NCBI RefSeq assembly: GCF_023159225.1
Contig: NC_063167.1
Coordinates: 71,301,798-71,365,797, forward strand
DNA: 64,000 bases
Direction: 5' to 3'
DNA from: Perognathus longimembris pacificus
Taxonomy: Eukaryota > Chordata > Mammalia > Rodentia > Heteromyidae
The position numbers were made by a program, and so were the translations under genes. Of this stretch, positions 10,640 through 21,795 are shown one piece after another. The first letter of the stretch is position 1; the number at the start of each line of letters is the position of its first letter. Below the pieces are notes generated by a model. That model worked only from the letters and a program-made list of their open reading frames with translations, was not told the origin of the DNA and did not search any database.

Positions 10640-10710
10640 GGCTGTGGGATTGCGTGGGTGGCTGTGGGGTTGGGTAGGTGTCTGTGTGATTGTATGGGTG
10701 GCTGTGGGCA
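10640..10710. repeat. 20-bp tandem repeat, 3.5 units
   Basis: Units start at 10640, 10660, 10680 and 10700. Each resembles 'ggctgtgggattgcgtgggt' with several substitutions. Confidence 0.8.
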
Positions 10711-11557
10711 GTTCCTTTCCCAACAGGGTGGTCACACTGCTTGAACAGTGTGTCTCAGGCTTGGCCCCCAGCTTGTGCTGCCCAGGGGTGTCGTGTGTGT
10801 TTGTGGTGATGACAGTGTTTGGGACCGTGATGACAGCATGGAGAAGATGAAGACAGGCCTGGCCTGCATCCTCCCCTCTCCGTGCTCCTGGCGCTGTGCT
10901 GGTAACACAAGAGCTCCTGGAAGGCCTCTGCTGGCAGACAGCCCTGGGTACTGGCCGCTCAGCTGCCCTTGAGCCCTGAAACAAACCCACATGGAGGGGC
11001 TGAGGCACTGGGGTTTCATGTTCCCTGTGGCTGCTCCAGGGGAAGCTGAGCTCTGCTGGTGACAGGGATGGCTGACAGCGAGGGCCAGGAGCTGCCTGGC
11101 TGCTGTTCCCAGACAATCCTACCTCAGAGAGAGGCAGAGCAAGGGGTGGGAGGAGGGGAGGGCTCCCGGCCTGCCTGGGGGAAGGGGGCCAGACAGGAAG
11201 GGGGGCTCAGTCTAGAATGGCAGGGATCCCATAGAAGAGCGGAGAAGGGGAGGGAGGCTGGTCCTCACACTAACCTGGCGTGGTGGAGCGGCACCTGGGC
11301 CTTTGCGTGGTGCTGCTGTGTGTGTGGAGCTCTCAGGCGTCCAGCCTTTCCTGGGCTGGAAACCTTCCTTCCTTGATGCCAGGGAAGCAGGTGGCCCAGG
11401 ACGGGGGGGTGGGGGGGGGAGGGAAAGAAGGAGGGGGCAGGCCCCTGATGCCCTTGCCACGGGCCATGTACACGGCATGTCTGTCTTACCCCAGCCAGAG
11501 CTCTAAGGCTTTCCCGTGTGCTTTACTTGCTGGTTTTTAGCACAGAATTCCCACTTT
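10711..11557. other. Unique sequence, nothing recognised
   Basis: G/C-rich apparently single-copy DNA with a poly-G-rich patch near 11403-11440. Open frames on both strands, the longest 162 codons, are unremarkable. Confidence 0.4.
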
Positions 11558-11785
11558 AGCTGGGATCAGTGATTCACACCTATAATAATAGCTACTCAGG
11601 AGGTTAAGATCTGGGGAACACAGTTCAAAGCCAGCCCTGGTAGACAGATGCTAAATTATTTTATTCCAACTAACCAACCAGCAAAAATCTAGGAGTAGAG
11701 GTGTGGCTCACGTGGTAGAGTGCCAGCCATGAGTGGAAAAGCTAAGCAAGAGTGTGAGGCCTTGCGTTCAAGCCCCAGTATGCAT
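11558..11785 (+). repeat. B1-Geo composite SINE
   Basis: Direct copy: 'ctactcaggaggttaagatc', 'ttcaaagccagccctgg', 'gtggctcacgtggtagagtg', 'cgttcaagccccagta'. Its tail passes into a CA/TGCA tract. Confidence 0.85.
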
Positions 11786-11862
11786 GTGTGTGCACAGACA
11801 CACACATATGCATGCACACATGTGTGCACATGCATACACACTCACATACTCACACACACAGC
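11786..11862. repeat. CA/TGCA-rich tract at a SINE tail
   Basis: Imperfect alternating CA and ATGCA units continue directly from the preceding SINE. Confidence 0.8.
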
Positions 11863-12227
11863 CCTGTGATAGGCTGGCATGCACTTCCCACTGAGTGAGA
11901 AATCCTTCCTCAGCTGCCACAGGACCGGCCTCTGTCCTGGCAGGCGCCTTCTCTCTGCCATGCCACCGTCTCAGAGATTCTCTGCGAGGGGAACTCTCCT
12001 CTCTCCCTTTCTCTGTTTGACCTGCACATGTCAGCAGAGCACTGGCTATACTTTCTACAAATCCATTGGCTGCCCCCCAGGTCCTCCTCCATTCTAGAAG
12101 CTTCCAGAAGAAGCAGCTAAAGAATGCAGAGGTCTGAATTCAGACCTACCTGCTGGCCTCAGCAACCCTTCCCATGCTGAACAGACAGGCTTGGCTCCCT
12201 GCCCCCGTGGCCCCCAGAGTTCTTCCT
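11863..12227. other. Unique sequence, nothing recognised
   Basis: Apparently single-copy, with no gene signature. Confidence 0.4.
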
Positions 12228-12460
12228 GTTTGCTAGACGCTACACCACTGAGCCATGCCTCTAGCCCCTTTTGCTTTGGTTATTTTTGAGATAGCGTCTC
12301 AACTTTTCACTATGACCAGCCTAGAGCTCTTCCTACCATAGTAGAGATGACAGGCTTGCTGTGAAAATGGAGTCTTGCTAGCTCTTCCTCCTGGCTAGTC
12401 TTGAACTGCTTGCTAGCCTCCAAGCTGGGCCTCTCAAGTAGGATGCCAGTTCCTGGCTTG
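12228..12460 (-). repeat. Old ID/B1-type SINE
   Basis: 'ccactgagccatgcctctag' followed by 'tatttttgagatagcgtctc' and 'ctagtcttgaactgc' is the order of a reversed B1-dID-type element. It is strongly diverged and contains extra bases. Confidence 0.5.
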
Positions 12461-12921
12461 GTTTTTTCTGATCGTGTGTCACATTAGTTTGTAAAACTCT
12501 TGGTCGGCCCCCAGCCTGGGGTTTGAAGTCACCTTGGTGATTCCTGCTCTGTCTCATGAACATGCTTCCTTTCCTTACACCTTCTGCACATCATGGACAC
12601 ACATGCACTTACAGTCCCCAGCATCTCAAAGGGTCCCTCGGCACCTCTGGAGGCCGTGGGTCTGGCAGGGTTGTGTGCCCTTTGAAGTCACGTGACTCAT
12701 GCTGCAGGACCCAAGGGACACACCCTGGAGGGTAGGTAGACATTTAATGGATGGAGCCTCTGTCTATCTGGGATGGATACAAGGATTTCATCCACTGTGC
12801 AGGAGGGGGACCTGAGTGACCAGGGCAGCACCCCTGTACCACACTCTCTACCCTCCAGCAGCAGTGCTGAGAGGTGGCACCAAGTCCAGACAGCAGCAGG
12901 CCTTCAGAGTAGGGGTACAAA
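12461..12921. other. Unique sequence, nothing recognised
   Basis: No repeat or gene supported. Confidence 0.4.
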
Positions 12922-13160
12922 ACCTAGCACTGGTGGCTCACGCCTGCCATCCTAACTGCTCAGGAGGCTGTAATCTGATGATCAGGGTTCAAAGCCTGCC
13001 TGGGCAGACACAGCCATGAAACTCTTATGTCTCACTAAACAAGCCAAAAGCCAGAAGTGGGGCTGTGGCTCAAGTGGTAGAGAGCCAGCCTCGAGGGGAA
13101 AAGCAGAGCAGGAGCACCAGGCCCTGAGTTTGAGCCCCCGTACTGGCACAAAAAGAAAAC
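12922..13160 (+). repeat. B1-Geo composite SINE
   Basis: Direct full-length copy: 'tggtggctcacgcctgccat', 'ggctgtggctcaagtggtag', 'tttgagcccccgtactggca'. Confidence 0.87.
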
Positions 13161-13407
13161 AAAATATTGGACTGAGCCCTGGGAGGTGCAGCCCTGGTCC
13201 AGCCGGCTCTGGAGGCCTGGGAAGAGCTGACCATGCAGGAGGAGCCCATCCGGTCATCTCAGCACCTGGGGTGGGGAAGGGGGCGGGGAGGGGGCTGAGG
13301 AAGGTCTGTGGGAGCCCTGGACTGTCCTAGGATCCACTTAGATTCCTCTCTCTTTGTCTGTCTGTCTGCCTGCCTACTCTTCTGTCTGTCTGTCTGTCTC
13401 TCTCTTT

Positions 13408-13604
13408 GCCTACCAGATTTTAACTCAGGGCTTTTGCTGCTACTCGCTCAGCTTGCTTGCTTGGCTGGCACTCTACCAGTTGAGCCATGCCTTCAGTCTG
13501 GCTTTTTTGCTGTTTATTTTGGGGATGGAATCATGCTGGCTCTTTTCTGCCTCGTGTCAACCTCAGTGCTCTGCCCCCTTGGTCTCCTGAGCAGGGAGGA
13601 TAGA
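13408..13604 (-). repeat. Diverged B1-Geo-like SINE
   Basis: Geo landmarks remain ('taactcagggcttttgctgc', 'ctaccagttgagccatgcc'). The left half is barely recognisable. A CTGT/CT-rich stretch at 13350-13407 sits at its tail. Confidence 0.5.
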
Positions 13605-13683
13605 GTTGCTCCAGGTGACCAGACCCTTATTTGCAAGGATGAAGAGGACTCCATTGCTTTCACCTGTGGGCTTGAACTGGTGC

Positions 13684-14110
13684 TGAAGGGGGGAAATGAA
13701 GAGCCAGACTTTGAAGTCAGGCCCCACTTTACCACGGGAACCCCACTTTACCATGTAAACCTGAGATAAGCAGGCCCTGTGAGCAAACCCAGGACAAGCT
13801 TATTAGGGCCCAGCCGGTCGAGAGCTCTAACGACTGGGAATGCTTAACTCTAACCGCCCCTAGAATGCCTCGAGCCCTGAGCCAATCAGATTTGTACCCA
13901 TAACCTTGCTTGCTTAAACACCTGATTGCTGTAACTTTGTCTTTGGCCTTTATAAGCTCTGTGTAATCGCAGCTGGGGGCTGCCTCCTAACCTCCGCTGT
14001 GTCGGTGGGTAGGACAAGGCCTGGGCCGTGGCCCCGCTTGAATAAAGTCTTGCCTTGCTATTGCATTTCGGAATGTCTGAGTCTCGGTGGTCTTCTTGGT
14101 GGTGGTCTCA
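13684..14110 (+). mobile_element. Solo or partial class I endogenous retroviral LTR
   Basis: Gammaretrovirus-like LTR layout: a start resembling 'tgaaggggggaaatg', a CAAT-type box 'gccaatcag' at 13881-13889, a TATA box 'tttataagc' at 13949-13957, and a poly(A) signal AATAAA at 14041-14046 followed by a U5-like end near 'ggtctca'. No gag, pol or env coding sequence is adjacent and no second LTR is in the window. I could not fix the edges with a 4-6 bp duplication. The copy is inert as a virus but has intact-looking promoter boxes. Confidence 0.72.
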
Positions 14111-14731
14111 CGACTTGGCACAACAGAGCCTGCCGCCCATCAGCACCACGCCCTGGCCTTGTCCTGCTGCTGCATTAGAGATGAAATGCCCTCGGGACAC
14201 CAGTCCTGTGGCCTGTGGCTCCTCCATGGCCCCCTGGTTCCTGCATGGTGCTTGCCAGCAGCTTCCTCTGCCTGTATGGGAGAAGAAGAAGCAGCCCTGT
14301 GCCTTGGCTCTCCGATGACACCCAGGGAGGATGTGGGGTGCATACCTCACAGGAAGGCACCGAGGCTGGGGTTTGGGCCTCTGTGGGCACAGGATCGTAC
14401 CGCCCTCCCACAGCCCTCTTCTGGCCCTCATTCGCAACAACTGGGCTGGGCACAAAGCCGTCTCAGATGCTTTCGGTGCTGACATTTTGTGCTTTACTTG
14501 GTAGAACCACTAAACTCATACATCTACAGAACTTCCACACGATCCTCATCACCTTCCTGAAGACTTGGGCTGGGGATGCCCACTGGGCACCAGGGGAGTC
14601 CTGCCAGGCCGTTTGTTCCACGAGGGGACAGGCAGTGCCCAGGCCTCCCTGCTCGTGGGCTGCCTGCAGTCCTTCGCCGGCACTCACAATTGCACACGGT
14701 CCCAGAATGACGTTAGAAATACTCAAATGAG
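14111..14731. other. Unique sequence, nothing recognised
   Basis: No viral reading frame or other repeat is recognised downstream of the LTR. Confidence 0.4.
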
Positions 14732-14815
14732 GGGTCGGAGGCCTAGCTCAGCTGGTAGTGTGTTAGCCAGTAAGTGAAAGCAGCAGGTACCAAGTTCAAA
14801 TCCTGGTCTTAGATC
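14732..14815 (+). repeat. tRNA-like / ID-related SINE monomer
   Basis: An A box-like 'tagctcagctggtagtg' and a B box-like 'agttcaaatcctggt' are spaced as in a tRNA-derived SINE. It lacks a convincing paired acceptor stem, so I do not call a tRNA gene. An A-rich tail follows. Confidence 0.45.
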
Positions 14816-15017
14816 TACAAAACAAAGAAACAAATATCCAAATAGCCTTCATGAGGAAAGATATTGTCCACTGCTAATAAGACTCGGCATCTTTTGCCCT
14901 TTCTGGGGGGTCTGATGGTGGCCTACCTGCTCAGTTCTTCTAAAATACACAACAAATACACTTGTTCATCTTTAACAACTTCCATTGGGGCTCTCCGCCA
15001 CTTTTCACTTCTTTCGT

Positions 15018-15240
15018 GACAAGGCTTGGCCTCAGGGCCTAGCACCCTTGCTTGGCTTTCTTGCTCACAGCTGGTACTCTGCCACTTGAGCTATGCTTCC
15101 AGCCCAGATTTTTGCTGGTGAATTGGAGATTACAAAGCTCTTGGATTTGTCTGTGTAGGCTGGCTTCAAACCATAATCCTCAGATCTCTGCCTCCCAGGT
15201 AGTGAAGATTATAGGTGTGAGCCACCTGTGTCAAGCCAGC
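15018..15240 (-). repeat. B1-Geo composite SINE
   Basis: Reversed copy: 'ctctgccacttgagctatgc', 'ataatcctcagatctctgcc', 'ataggtgtgagccacctg'. Confidence 0.84.
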
Positions 15241-15484
15241 GCAGTGTATAGCATCATGTACAGCTATGTAACAAATACCACACCACCGCTGACCCTCCTT
15301 CTCTGCCTCCTACTGTCTACCATCAGCACCACGTCCAGTTGCGAGCAGCCCTGCTTCATAGTTTGTGTTCTTTTGTGTTTTGTGTATGCTTTCCCACATC
15401 TTTCTATGGGCTTTTCTTAGGGTAAATTCCCACGGAGCAGGTCAGGAGGGGACCAGTGCGCAAGAAGACATAGTACACTTCCTC

Positions 15485-15622
15485 GTGAGGCAGAAAAATC
15501 CAGGAGACTCTCGTGTCCAACAAACCAGCAAAAGGCCAGAAGTGGAGGGTGAGGCTCAAGCAGTAGAGCACAAGTCTTGAGCAAAAAAAAAAAATCTAAG
15601 GGACAGTGCCCAGGCCAGAACC

Positions 15623-15623
<1 letters not shown>
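15485..15623 (+). repeat. B1-Geo SINE, 5'-truncated
   Basis: Starts inside the left half ('caggagactctcgtgtcc') and keeps the whole Geo half, with an A12 run after 'cttgagc'. It ends directly in (CA)n. Confidence 0.8.

Positions 15624-15665
<42 letters not shown>
15624..15665. repeat. (CA)n microsatellite at a SINE tail
   Basis: Twenty-one uninterrupted CA units follow the SINE tail. Confidence 0.97.
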
Positions 15666-15667
<2 letters not shown>

Positions 15668-16919
15668 CTGCTATGTGCCACTGCACAGTCACACAGGTTT
15701 CATCCTGCACAGTCTTCGGGTCTGAGATGCAGCACAACCAAGGCAGCGTGGAGAGGGCAGGCCGGGCCTGCCTGCCTCCCTCCTGATCTTGTCCCTCGTT
15801 CAGATCAAAGTGCAGGCCTCTACCTTGTGCACCGCAGGAACTTTCAGAGATAAGATGGAGAAGGAAATGGCACCAGGAAGGAGAGGCAGAATGTCAAAAG
15901 GAATTGGTGTCTTTGCCAAACCCTTGAGATATATAAAACCATTTTTTTCCCTCTTCCCCTCCCAGCTACAGATAAAGCCGATAAAGGTAGCTTAGTTTTG
16001 GCTCACTTGGTTCTGCTGGAAGCTGCAAGTCCTGTAGGTTAAGACTTGGCACTGAGCAAATGGAGAAGGCTTTGTCTTGACCCCGTAAAATCTTGTTCTG
16101 TAAGATAATGGGCAGGGGGCAGGCTCTGAGGGACCAAGGAAATAAAGACGCAGTCCCTGGCTCACCTCCACCAGCTGCCCTAGCACGCCCTCTCCACCCC
16201 ACCCCACTCACTGAGCAGTGGGGGGTGGCCCGGCCCCCAACCTCCCCATGTGTGACCCCAGGCATGGGCTAAAGGTCCCTGAGCCCAGCCCAGCCTGCCA
16301 TACCGCCAGCCTTGGGCCTGTGCAGACTTCAAGTCAGCAGCAAGACGAACTGTCTCCAGACACTTCCTCTGCTGTCCCAGCCCTCCCCTGGCCTACTTCC
16401 TTCTGGCATTTTCTACTCCCAGTGTGGACAGAAGAGCTTGCTTGGTTCTCTTTGCCAGCTCCTCTCTCTGTCACTGTCAAGGGGGTGACCATGACACCCA
16501 TGCTGTGGCCTCCTGTCTCTGCACTGTGCTCTTTGCCGTGACTGAGGGGCAAAGGAAGGCCCTGGATGCCATAGAGAAGATGAGGTGACAGCAGAGAGGA
16601 TTCTGGGAAGGGGAAGCGTGGCTGGCTCTTCAAAGGAGCAATCTGAACAGGCTGGAGATCAGAGCAGGAGCCCAGGGCATGGAGATGAAGGACAAGCAGC
16701 AGGTCATCAGACCAGAGGGATGGCTCCTCACGCCAAGGCACGTGGACACAGGCCAGAGGAAATCAGTAAAACACTCCTGTTTTATCTTAGAAACCCAGGT
16801 GCAGTGAAAGCTTCCTGGATTCACCAAATTCTTCACGCTACTGGTCCTCATGAAGTCTGAACTGTTCAGGAATGATGGTCCCTGCTCAAGGACGTGCACC
16901 TCTGTGTGTGTGGTTAGGC
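15666..16919. other. Unique sequence, nothing recognised
   Basis: About 1.25 kb of apparently single-copy DNA. I see no exon with convincing splice sites and no RNA gene. Confidence 0.4.
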
Positions 16920-16990
16920 ACCCCGAACCACCGCTGGGTCACAACTCTGCCTCATTGTCCCCATGTGGGATGCAGAATGGAGAGTGGAGA
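16920..16990 (+). repeat. MIR/L2-like ancient fragment
   Basis: 'aactctgcctcattgtcccc' then 'gggatgcagaatggagag' resembles the conserved 'cctcagtttcccc...aaaatggaga' region of old mammalian repeats. Confidence 0.35.
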
Positions 16991-17295
16991 CTGAGAGGCC
17001 TCAGCTAGCTTTGGGGTCTCTATGCTGTCACTCCAGGCCCATTGAGGCATGGGGGAACCTGGTGAGCTGACATTTGGAAGAAAGTCACCCTCATGAGTGG
17101 CAGGGATGAGACAGCGGCCCCCTCTGCCCTCTCAGGATTTACCCCTGGATAGTTTCTGCCTCCCAGTGGGCTTGAAAGTGAGTGTCCTTGTGTTGTGACC
17201 CTCCCCTCTCCTCCCCCGCCGCTGTGAACATTTGTATGAGAAACAAGACCCAGGTCAGCACTGTTTGTTCCTTCAGTCACTTGTAAAACACCCAC

Positions 17296-17520
17296 TGAGC
17301 CAGTATTGGTGGCTCATGCCTGTGACTCCAGCTACGCAGGAGGCTGAGATCTGAGGACTGAAGTTCCAAGCCAGCCCAGGCAGGAAAGTCAGTGAGACTC
17401 TTATCGCCAATGAACTCTCTAAAAGTTGAAGTGGAGGTTTGGCTAACGTGGTAGAATGGCAGCCTTGAAGGAAAAAGGGACAGCACCCAGGTCCCAAGTT
17501 GAAATGTTTGTTTGGCACAA
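17296..17520 (+). repeat. B1-Geo composite SINE
   Basis: Direct full-length copy: 'ggaggctgagatctgaggac', 'ggcaggaaagtcagtgagac', 'tggctaacgtggtagaatgg'. The Geo end is diverged. Confidence 0.85.
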
Positions 17521-17786
17521 AATAGACTAGAATGGAATGTAGTAGACTAGAATAGAGTAAGAGTATTTGAGTGTTTTATTTACTATGTTGAGCAATCTAA
17601 TAATTTTTTTATTATCCTTTAAGAAAATGAAAACCCTGGCAGGCTTTCACCAGTGGCTGGACGGCCCTTTCCAACTCTCTGCAGAGAGCTGTGGTCCAAT
17701 GTGAGACTCTGGTCACCACCTCTGGGATGTTCCAGTTCCAACCTTCGCTGCCAGCTGAGGCGCAGGCTACCTTTGCATCTTTGCTT

Positions 17787-17788
<2 letters not shown>

Positions 17789-17840
<52 letters not shown>
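17789..17840. repeat. (GT)n microsatellite at a SINE tail
   Basis: Twenty-six uninterrupted GT units precede a minus-strand SINE tail. Confidence 0.97.
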
Positions 17841-17841
<1 letters not shown>

Positions 17842-17956
17842 GGTCCTAGGGCTTAAACTCTGGGCCCCGGGCACACTCCCTTAAGCATTTTGCTCCCAGC
17901 TGCAGCCCACTCAGGCCACACCTCCACTTCTGGCTTTTCTCTGGCTGAGCTGGAGA
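17841..17956 (-). repeat. B1-Geo SINE, Geo half only
   Basis: 'gggcttaaactctgggcccc' and 'ccacacctccacttctggct' are present. The B1-like half is missing beyond 17956. Confidence 0.72.
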
Positions 17957-18729
17957 AGCTACAGTGGGGACCACTTGGCCTGGCCTTCCCCTGAATTGCT
18001 CAGGGGTTCCAAGAGAATGACACTGAGTCCCTCAGGAGACCTGGGGGTGTACAGGCCCCTCCATGGCCAGGCCTGAGGGTGTACGGGCCCCTCCATGGCC
18101 ACACTAGCAGCCCATTTATCAGCTGCAGCTCCCAGGAGGACAGAGGTGAGCAGAGGAGGCCGAGAAAAGCAGAGGCAATGTCCCAGGTTCGGGGCTGCCC
18201 TGTGCGGTGCCCAGGTCCATCTGATGGGGGGGGGCACGCCCGCCCCACTTTCTCCACGAAATGTGGGGACCACATGGAGCAGTGGCAGCTGCCACCACAG
18301 TCCCACATTCCACCCTCACAGCCCCTGTGGCAGGGTCCCCTCTGTGTGGAGAGGTTCCAAAGAAACAGCCAGCCTGCCCAATTGCACAGGGGACCCAGGA
18401 GGGTGGCAGACTTAGGGGGCGCCCTCTGGGCCTCGGTTCTGCCCTCTGCTCCCTCTAATCTGCCGCCCACCTGCCTGCCCAGCGGGACCTGAGCTGCATG
18501 TTGGAAACAGCCTGGCTCGCTCCAGGTGGCCAGCGAGGGCGAGGCAGCCTCACAAATAAGGAAAACCAGGATAAGAGGCAATGTTTGCTTCTCAGAAACA
18601 AGTCCCTGATAGCTTTGTGACAATTCTGATTAGGCTGCTCCAAAGCCATTGTTTCTTCCAGGGCAGTCCTGGAGGAGCGAAAGGCCAGGGCTGCTCGCCT
18701 TCTCTTTGAAGTATTGCCACTGGGGTTTT
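17957..18729. other. Unique sequence with a 32-bp direct duplication
   Basis: At 18045-18100 the segment 'ggcccctccatggcca' with its flank occurs twice, 32 bases apart. The rest is G/C-rich and apparently single-copy. A 207-codon minus-strand open frame has no recognisable homology. Confidence 0.45.
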
Positions 18730-18929
18730 GTTTTTTGGCAGTATCAGGGCTTGAACTTAGAGCCTCCTGCTTGCTCATATGGCTTGCTCATAGCTGGTTC
18801 TCTATCATTTGAGCCACACCTCCAGCCCTGCTTTGTGGAGATGGAGCCTTATGGAACTTTGTTTTTGCCCAGACTGTCATTGAACCACTAATCTCCAGAC
18901 CCCAGCTTCCTGCATAGCCGGGAGGACAC
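18730..18929 (-). repeat. B1-Geo composite SINE
   Basis: Reversed old copy: 'cagggcttgaacttagagcc', 'catttgagccacacctccag', and a decayed B1-like half. Confidence 0.75.
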
Positions 18930-19230
18930 CAGAATGCAGACAGAGAGAAAAGTGTGTGATTCCACCTTCCACTACAATTCCCCTTTGCATGTTATAGATC
19001 CTCCAGAAACTAGTGTCCGTGAAATAATAGTTTTTAAAATGGTATCCTGTGCCCCAAATATTGACAAAATAAAAGACAAGCATTAAAAGTGAAGAAAAGA
19101 TGGGTAAACTCCATTAGCCAACTTTACTAAAGCCAACTTTACTAGGACTTGAGGTGGTAAACACTGTGTCAATGGATATCCAGGATGTCCAGAAATTCCA
19201 ACATAGGGTCTCCTAGGAGAGAGCTGTTTT

Positions 19231-19310
19231 CTTTTCCTTCCTTCCTTCCCTCCCTCCCTCCCTCTCTCCCTCCCTTCCTTCCTTCCTTCCTCCCCCACCT
19301 CCTTTCTTTT
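19231..19310. repeat. TTCC/CCCT pyrimidine array at a SINE tail
   Basis: Imperfect (TTCC)n and (CCCT)n units end where the next minus-strand SINE begins. Confidence 0.92.
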
Positions 19311-19521
19311 CCTGGGGCTTAAACTCTGGGCCTGGGTGCTATCTCTGGGCTCCTTTTGCTCAAGGCTAGCACTCTACCACTTGAGCCACAGTGCCACTTA
19401 TAGCTTTTTCTGGGATTAATTGAAGATTAGAGTCTTGTGGACTTTACTGCCTGGGCTGGCTTCAAACCATGATCCTCAGATCTCAGCCTCCTGTGTAGCT
19501 AGGATTATAAGTGTGAGTCAC
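19311..19521 (-). repeat. B1-Geo composite SINE
   Basis: Reversed full-length copy: 'cttaaactctgggcctggg', 'ctaccacttgagccacag', 'catgatcctcagatctcagc'. Confidence 0.87.
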
Positions 19522-19565
19522 TTTTCTTTTCTTGAATATACTCCGCCCTGCAGCTGGTGAGGGGA

Positions 19566-19720
19566 GGAGACAAAAAAGTCTGCAAAATTCCACCTTCAAA
19601 AATAACCAGCATAAAGCCAGGCTGGAGGTGTGATTCAAGGGGCAGAGCACCAGCTAGGAGTAAGAAAGGAAAGTGAGACTATGAGGCTCAGAGTTCAAGC
19701 CCCAGTTCTGGCACTAAACA
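19566..19720 (+). repeat. B1-Geo SINE, 5'-truncated
   Basis: Begins in the left half ('aaaaaagtctgcaaaattcc') and keeps the Geo half to 'agttcaagccccagttctgg'. Its head points toward the neighbouring minus-strand copy. Confidence 0.75.
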
Positions 19721-20236
19721 AATATGAATTAAATTTGAATGAAACAATAAAATAAAACAAGATAAAAAACAATTGTCATGGTTTCTGGGCACTAGGGCAT
19801 AAATCCAGCCTAGCTCAGATCAAAAGGATCAGGTCTAGTCCTCGGCAGAGCCCTTGAAGACCCAAGCCCAGAGCTTCGGTGGCTGCTGACTGTGTGACGG
19901 CCCCTCCCTGGAGGATCTGCACAGCCTCCTTTTCTCCTGGACGTAAAACCACAGCTGAGAGCTGGACCTGCCCCAGGAGCCATCAGCCTACCTCGCACGC
20001 CAGCACCCAGGACATCTGCTGATTAAATACCTTGGGGACAAGGATGACTGTGTGCTCAGAAGGCTGTTTTATCTTCACATTACTCAAATACTTGTCCTTA
20101 TTCGCAGTTGAAATTGGGCTCCCTGAAAGTCTACCCATGGCTTCCAGTTTCTTCTAGAAAGCGGTGCAGATTATATTATGAGCCTTCCTTTATATAGTGA
20201 CCCTTCAAATGTGTGATAGCAGGCCTCTGCCCAAAG
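19721..20236. other. Unique sequence, nothing recognised
   Basis: No repeat or gene supported. Confidence 0.4.
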
Positions 20237-20452
20237 GGAAGGAAGGAAGGAAAGAAGGAAGGAAAGAAGGAGGGAGGGAAGGAAGGAAAGAAGGAAGGAA
20301 GGGGGGGAAGAAGGGAAGGAGGGAGGAAGGGAAAAAGGGAAGGAGAGAGGGCAAGAAGAAAAGGGAAAGGAAGGGAAGGGGGAGAGAAGGAGGAAGGGAG
20401 GGAGAGAGGGATGGAGGGAGTGGGGAGGGAGGGAGGGAGGGAAGAGAGGGAG
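20237..20452. repeat. (GGAA)n-type purine array
   Basis: About 215 bases almost purely of GGAA, AAGG and GGGA units. Open frames through it encode only Lys/Glu/Gly/Arg repeats. No SINE abuts it on either side. Confidence 0.95.
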
Positions 20453-20766
20453 ATCGTATAAAGCTGAGTCACAGCAGGATAGGTGGGACAAGCTCAGTGC
20501 AGAAGTTGGGCCTTGGCCGTGGGGCAGCTGGGGGTATTTGCTGTCCCTTCTTTGGTGGTCCCAAGAGCTACCTGGAGGGGCTGTTGGCTCCATCTTTGCT
20601 GAGCCCAGAGGTGAAGCAACTTCCTAGGGAGTGGTAGGTGGGCAAGGATGTCAGAGCCAGGTCCAGCCCTCCCCATGCGGCCTCTTGACCTTCCAGCTTC
20701 TTGATGGTCCTCCAGGGATCAGGAACATTTGGCAACCCCCTGTAGAATGTGATCATATCTTTAGAC

Positions 20767-20768
<2 letters not shown>
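20453..20768. other. Unique sequence, nothing recognised
   Basis: A weak MIR-like phrase ('aggtgaagcaacttcctagg') near 20610 is the only hint of a repeat. Confidence 0.35.
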
Positions 20769-20808
<40 letters not shown>

Positions 20809-20834
20809 CGTGTGTGCATGTGTGCGTGTGTGTA
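20769..20834. repeat. (TG)n microsatellite at a SINE tail
   Basis: About 16 perfect TG units and then imperfect ones run into the minus-strand SINE. Confidence 0.95.
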
Positions 20835-21061
20835 TGCCAGTACTGGGGCTTGAATTCAGGGCCTCACACCCTTCCTATGGTTTTTGTTCCCCCCCCCCCC
20901 CCCCAAGGCTGGCACTCTCCCACTTGAGCCACAGCTCCGGTTCTGGCTTTTTGCTGGTTAACTGAAGCTAAGAGTCTCACAAACTTTTCTGCCTGGGCTG
21001 GCTTTGAATCAAGATCTTCAGATCTCAGCCTCCTGAGTAGCTGGGATGACAGGCTCGCCAT
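20835..21061 (-). repeat. B1-Geo SINE with an internal poly-C tract
   Basis: Reversed full-length copy. A C17 run at about 20888-20904 replaces the usual 'ttttgctc' before 'aaggctggcactct'. The left half is intact ('cagatctcagcctcctgag'). Confidence 0.88.
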
Positions 21062-21566
21062 GTAGTTCTCATGTTAAACATGTCCCCTTTTGTTTTGCAC
21101 ACATGTTCTGAAAGTTACCCAGCTCTGCCTCTTCCGGGGGCTCTTCTCCACCCCCAGGCCCCTCTTGTGCACCTCTCCTGTCTGCAGGTGACTCTGTCCC
21201 AGCCTGTTTTGCACTGCACTGAGATGCCTGGAGCCCTCCTGGCTGGCGGGGGACGGATGGCGGCAGTTTCAAGGCGTGCCTTCACCCGCAGCATCTTGCC
21301 TTTTTCCTGCTGCCCATGTGATATTTCTTTAAAAATTAGTTGGTGTGCTCCTTAAGTTCTGTGTAGTGCTCCCTGCCCAGCCTTCTCTCTTTGCTTCATG
21401 GGGAAAGCATGGAGAAGGGATCCAATGTCTCTGTTGCAGAATAAAAATATTCATTATCTAAGTACTTCCATCAGGGACAAGCAAAAAGATGTTTCAAAGG
21501 AAGAGGAGATCTTCATGGAGTAACTGCTCCATGAGCACTCTATCCCGTCAAAACCAAATGGGCAAA
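21062..21566. other. Unique sequence, nothing recognised
   Basis: No gene or repeat supported. Confidence 0.4.
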
Positions 21567-21795
21567 ACAGGACTGGTGGCTCACACCTGTAACCCCAGCA
21601 ACTCAGGGGGCTGAGATCTGAGGGTTACAGTCCAACATGAGCTCAGGCAGGACAGTTCCTGAGACTGTTACCTCTGGCTAACCAGCAAAATCCAGAAGTG
21701 GAGCTGTGGCTCAAGTGGTAGAGCATCAGCCTTGAGCAAAAATAAAGCCAAGCAGAAACGAGGCTGGGAGTTCAAGCCTAGGTACCAGCAGAAAT
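21567..21795 (+). repeat. B1-Geo composite SINE
   Basis: Direct full-length copy: 'ggtggctcacacctgtaacc', 'agtggagctgtggctcaagt', 'agttcaagcctaggtaccag'. Confidence 0.88.

Noticed and set aside
18000..18623. A 207-codon minus-strand open frame as a gene
   Set aside because: G/C-rich sequence with overlapping open frames on both strands, no recognisable domain and no supporting context.
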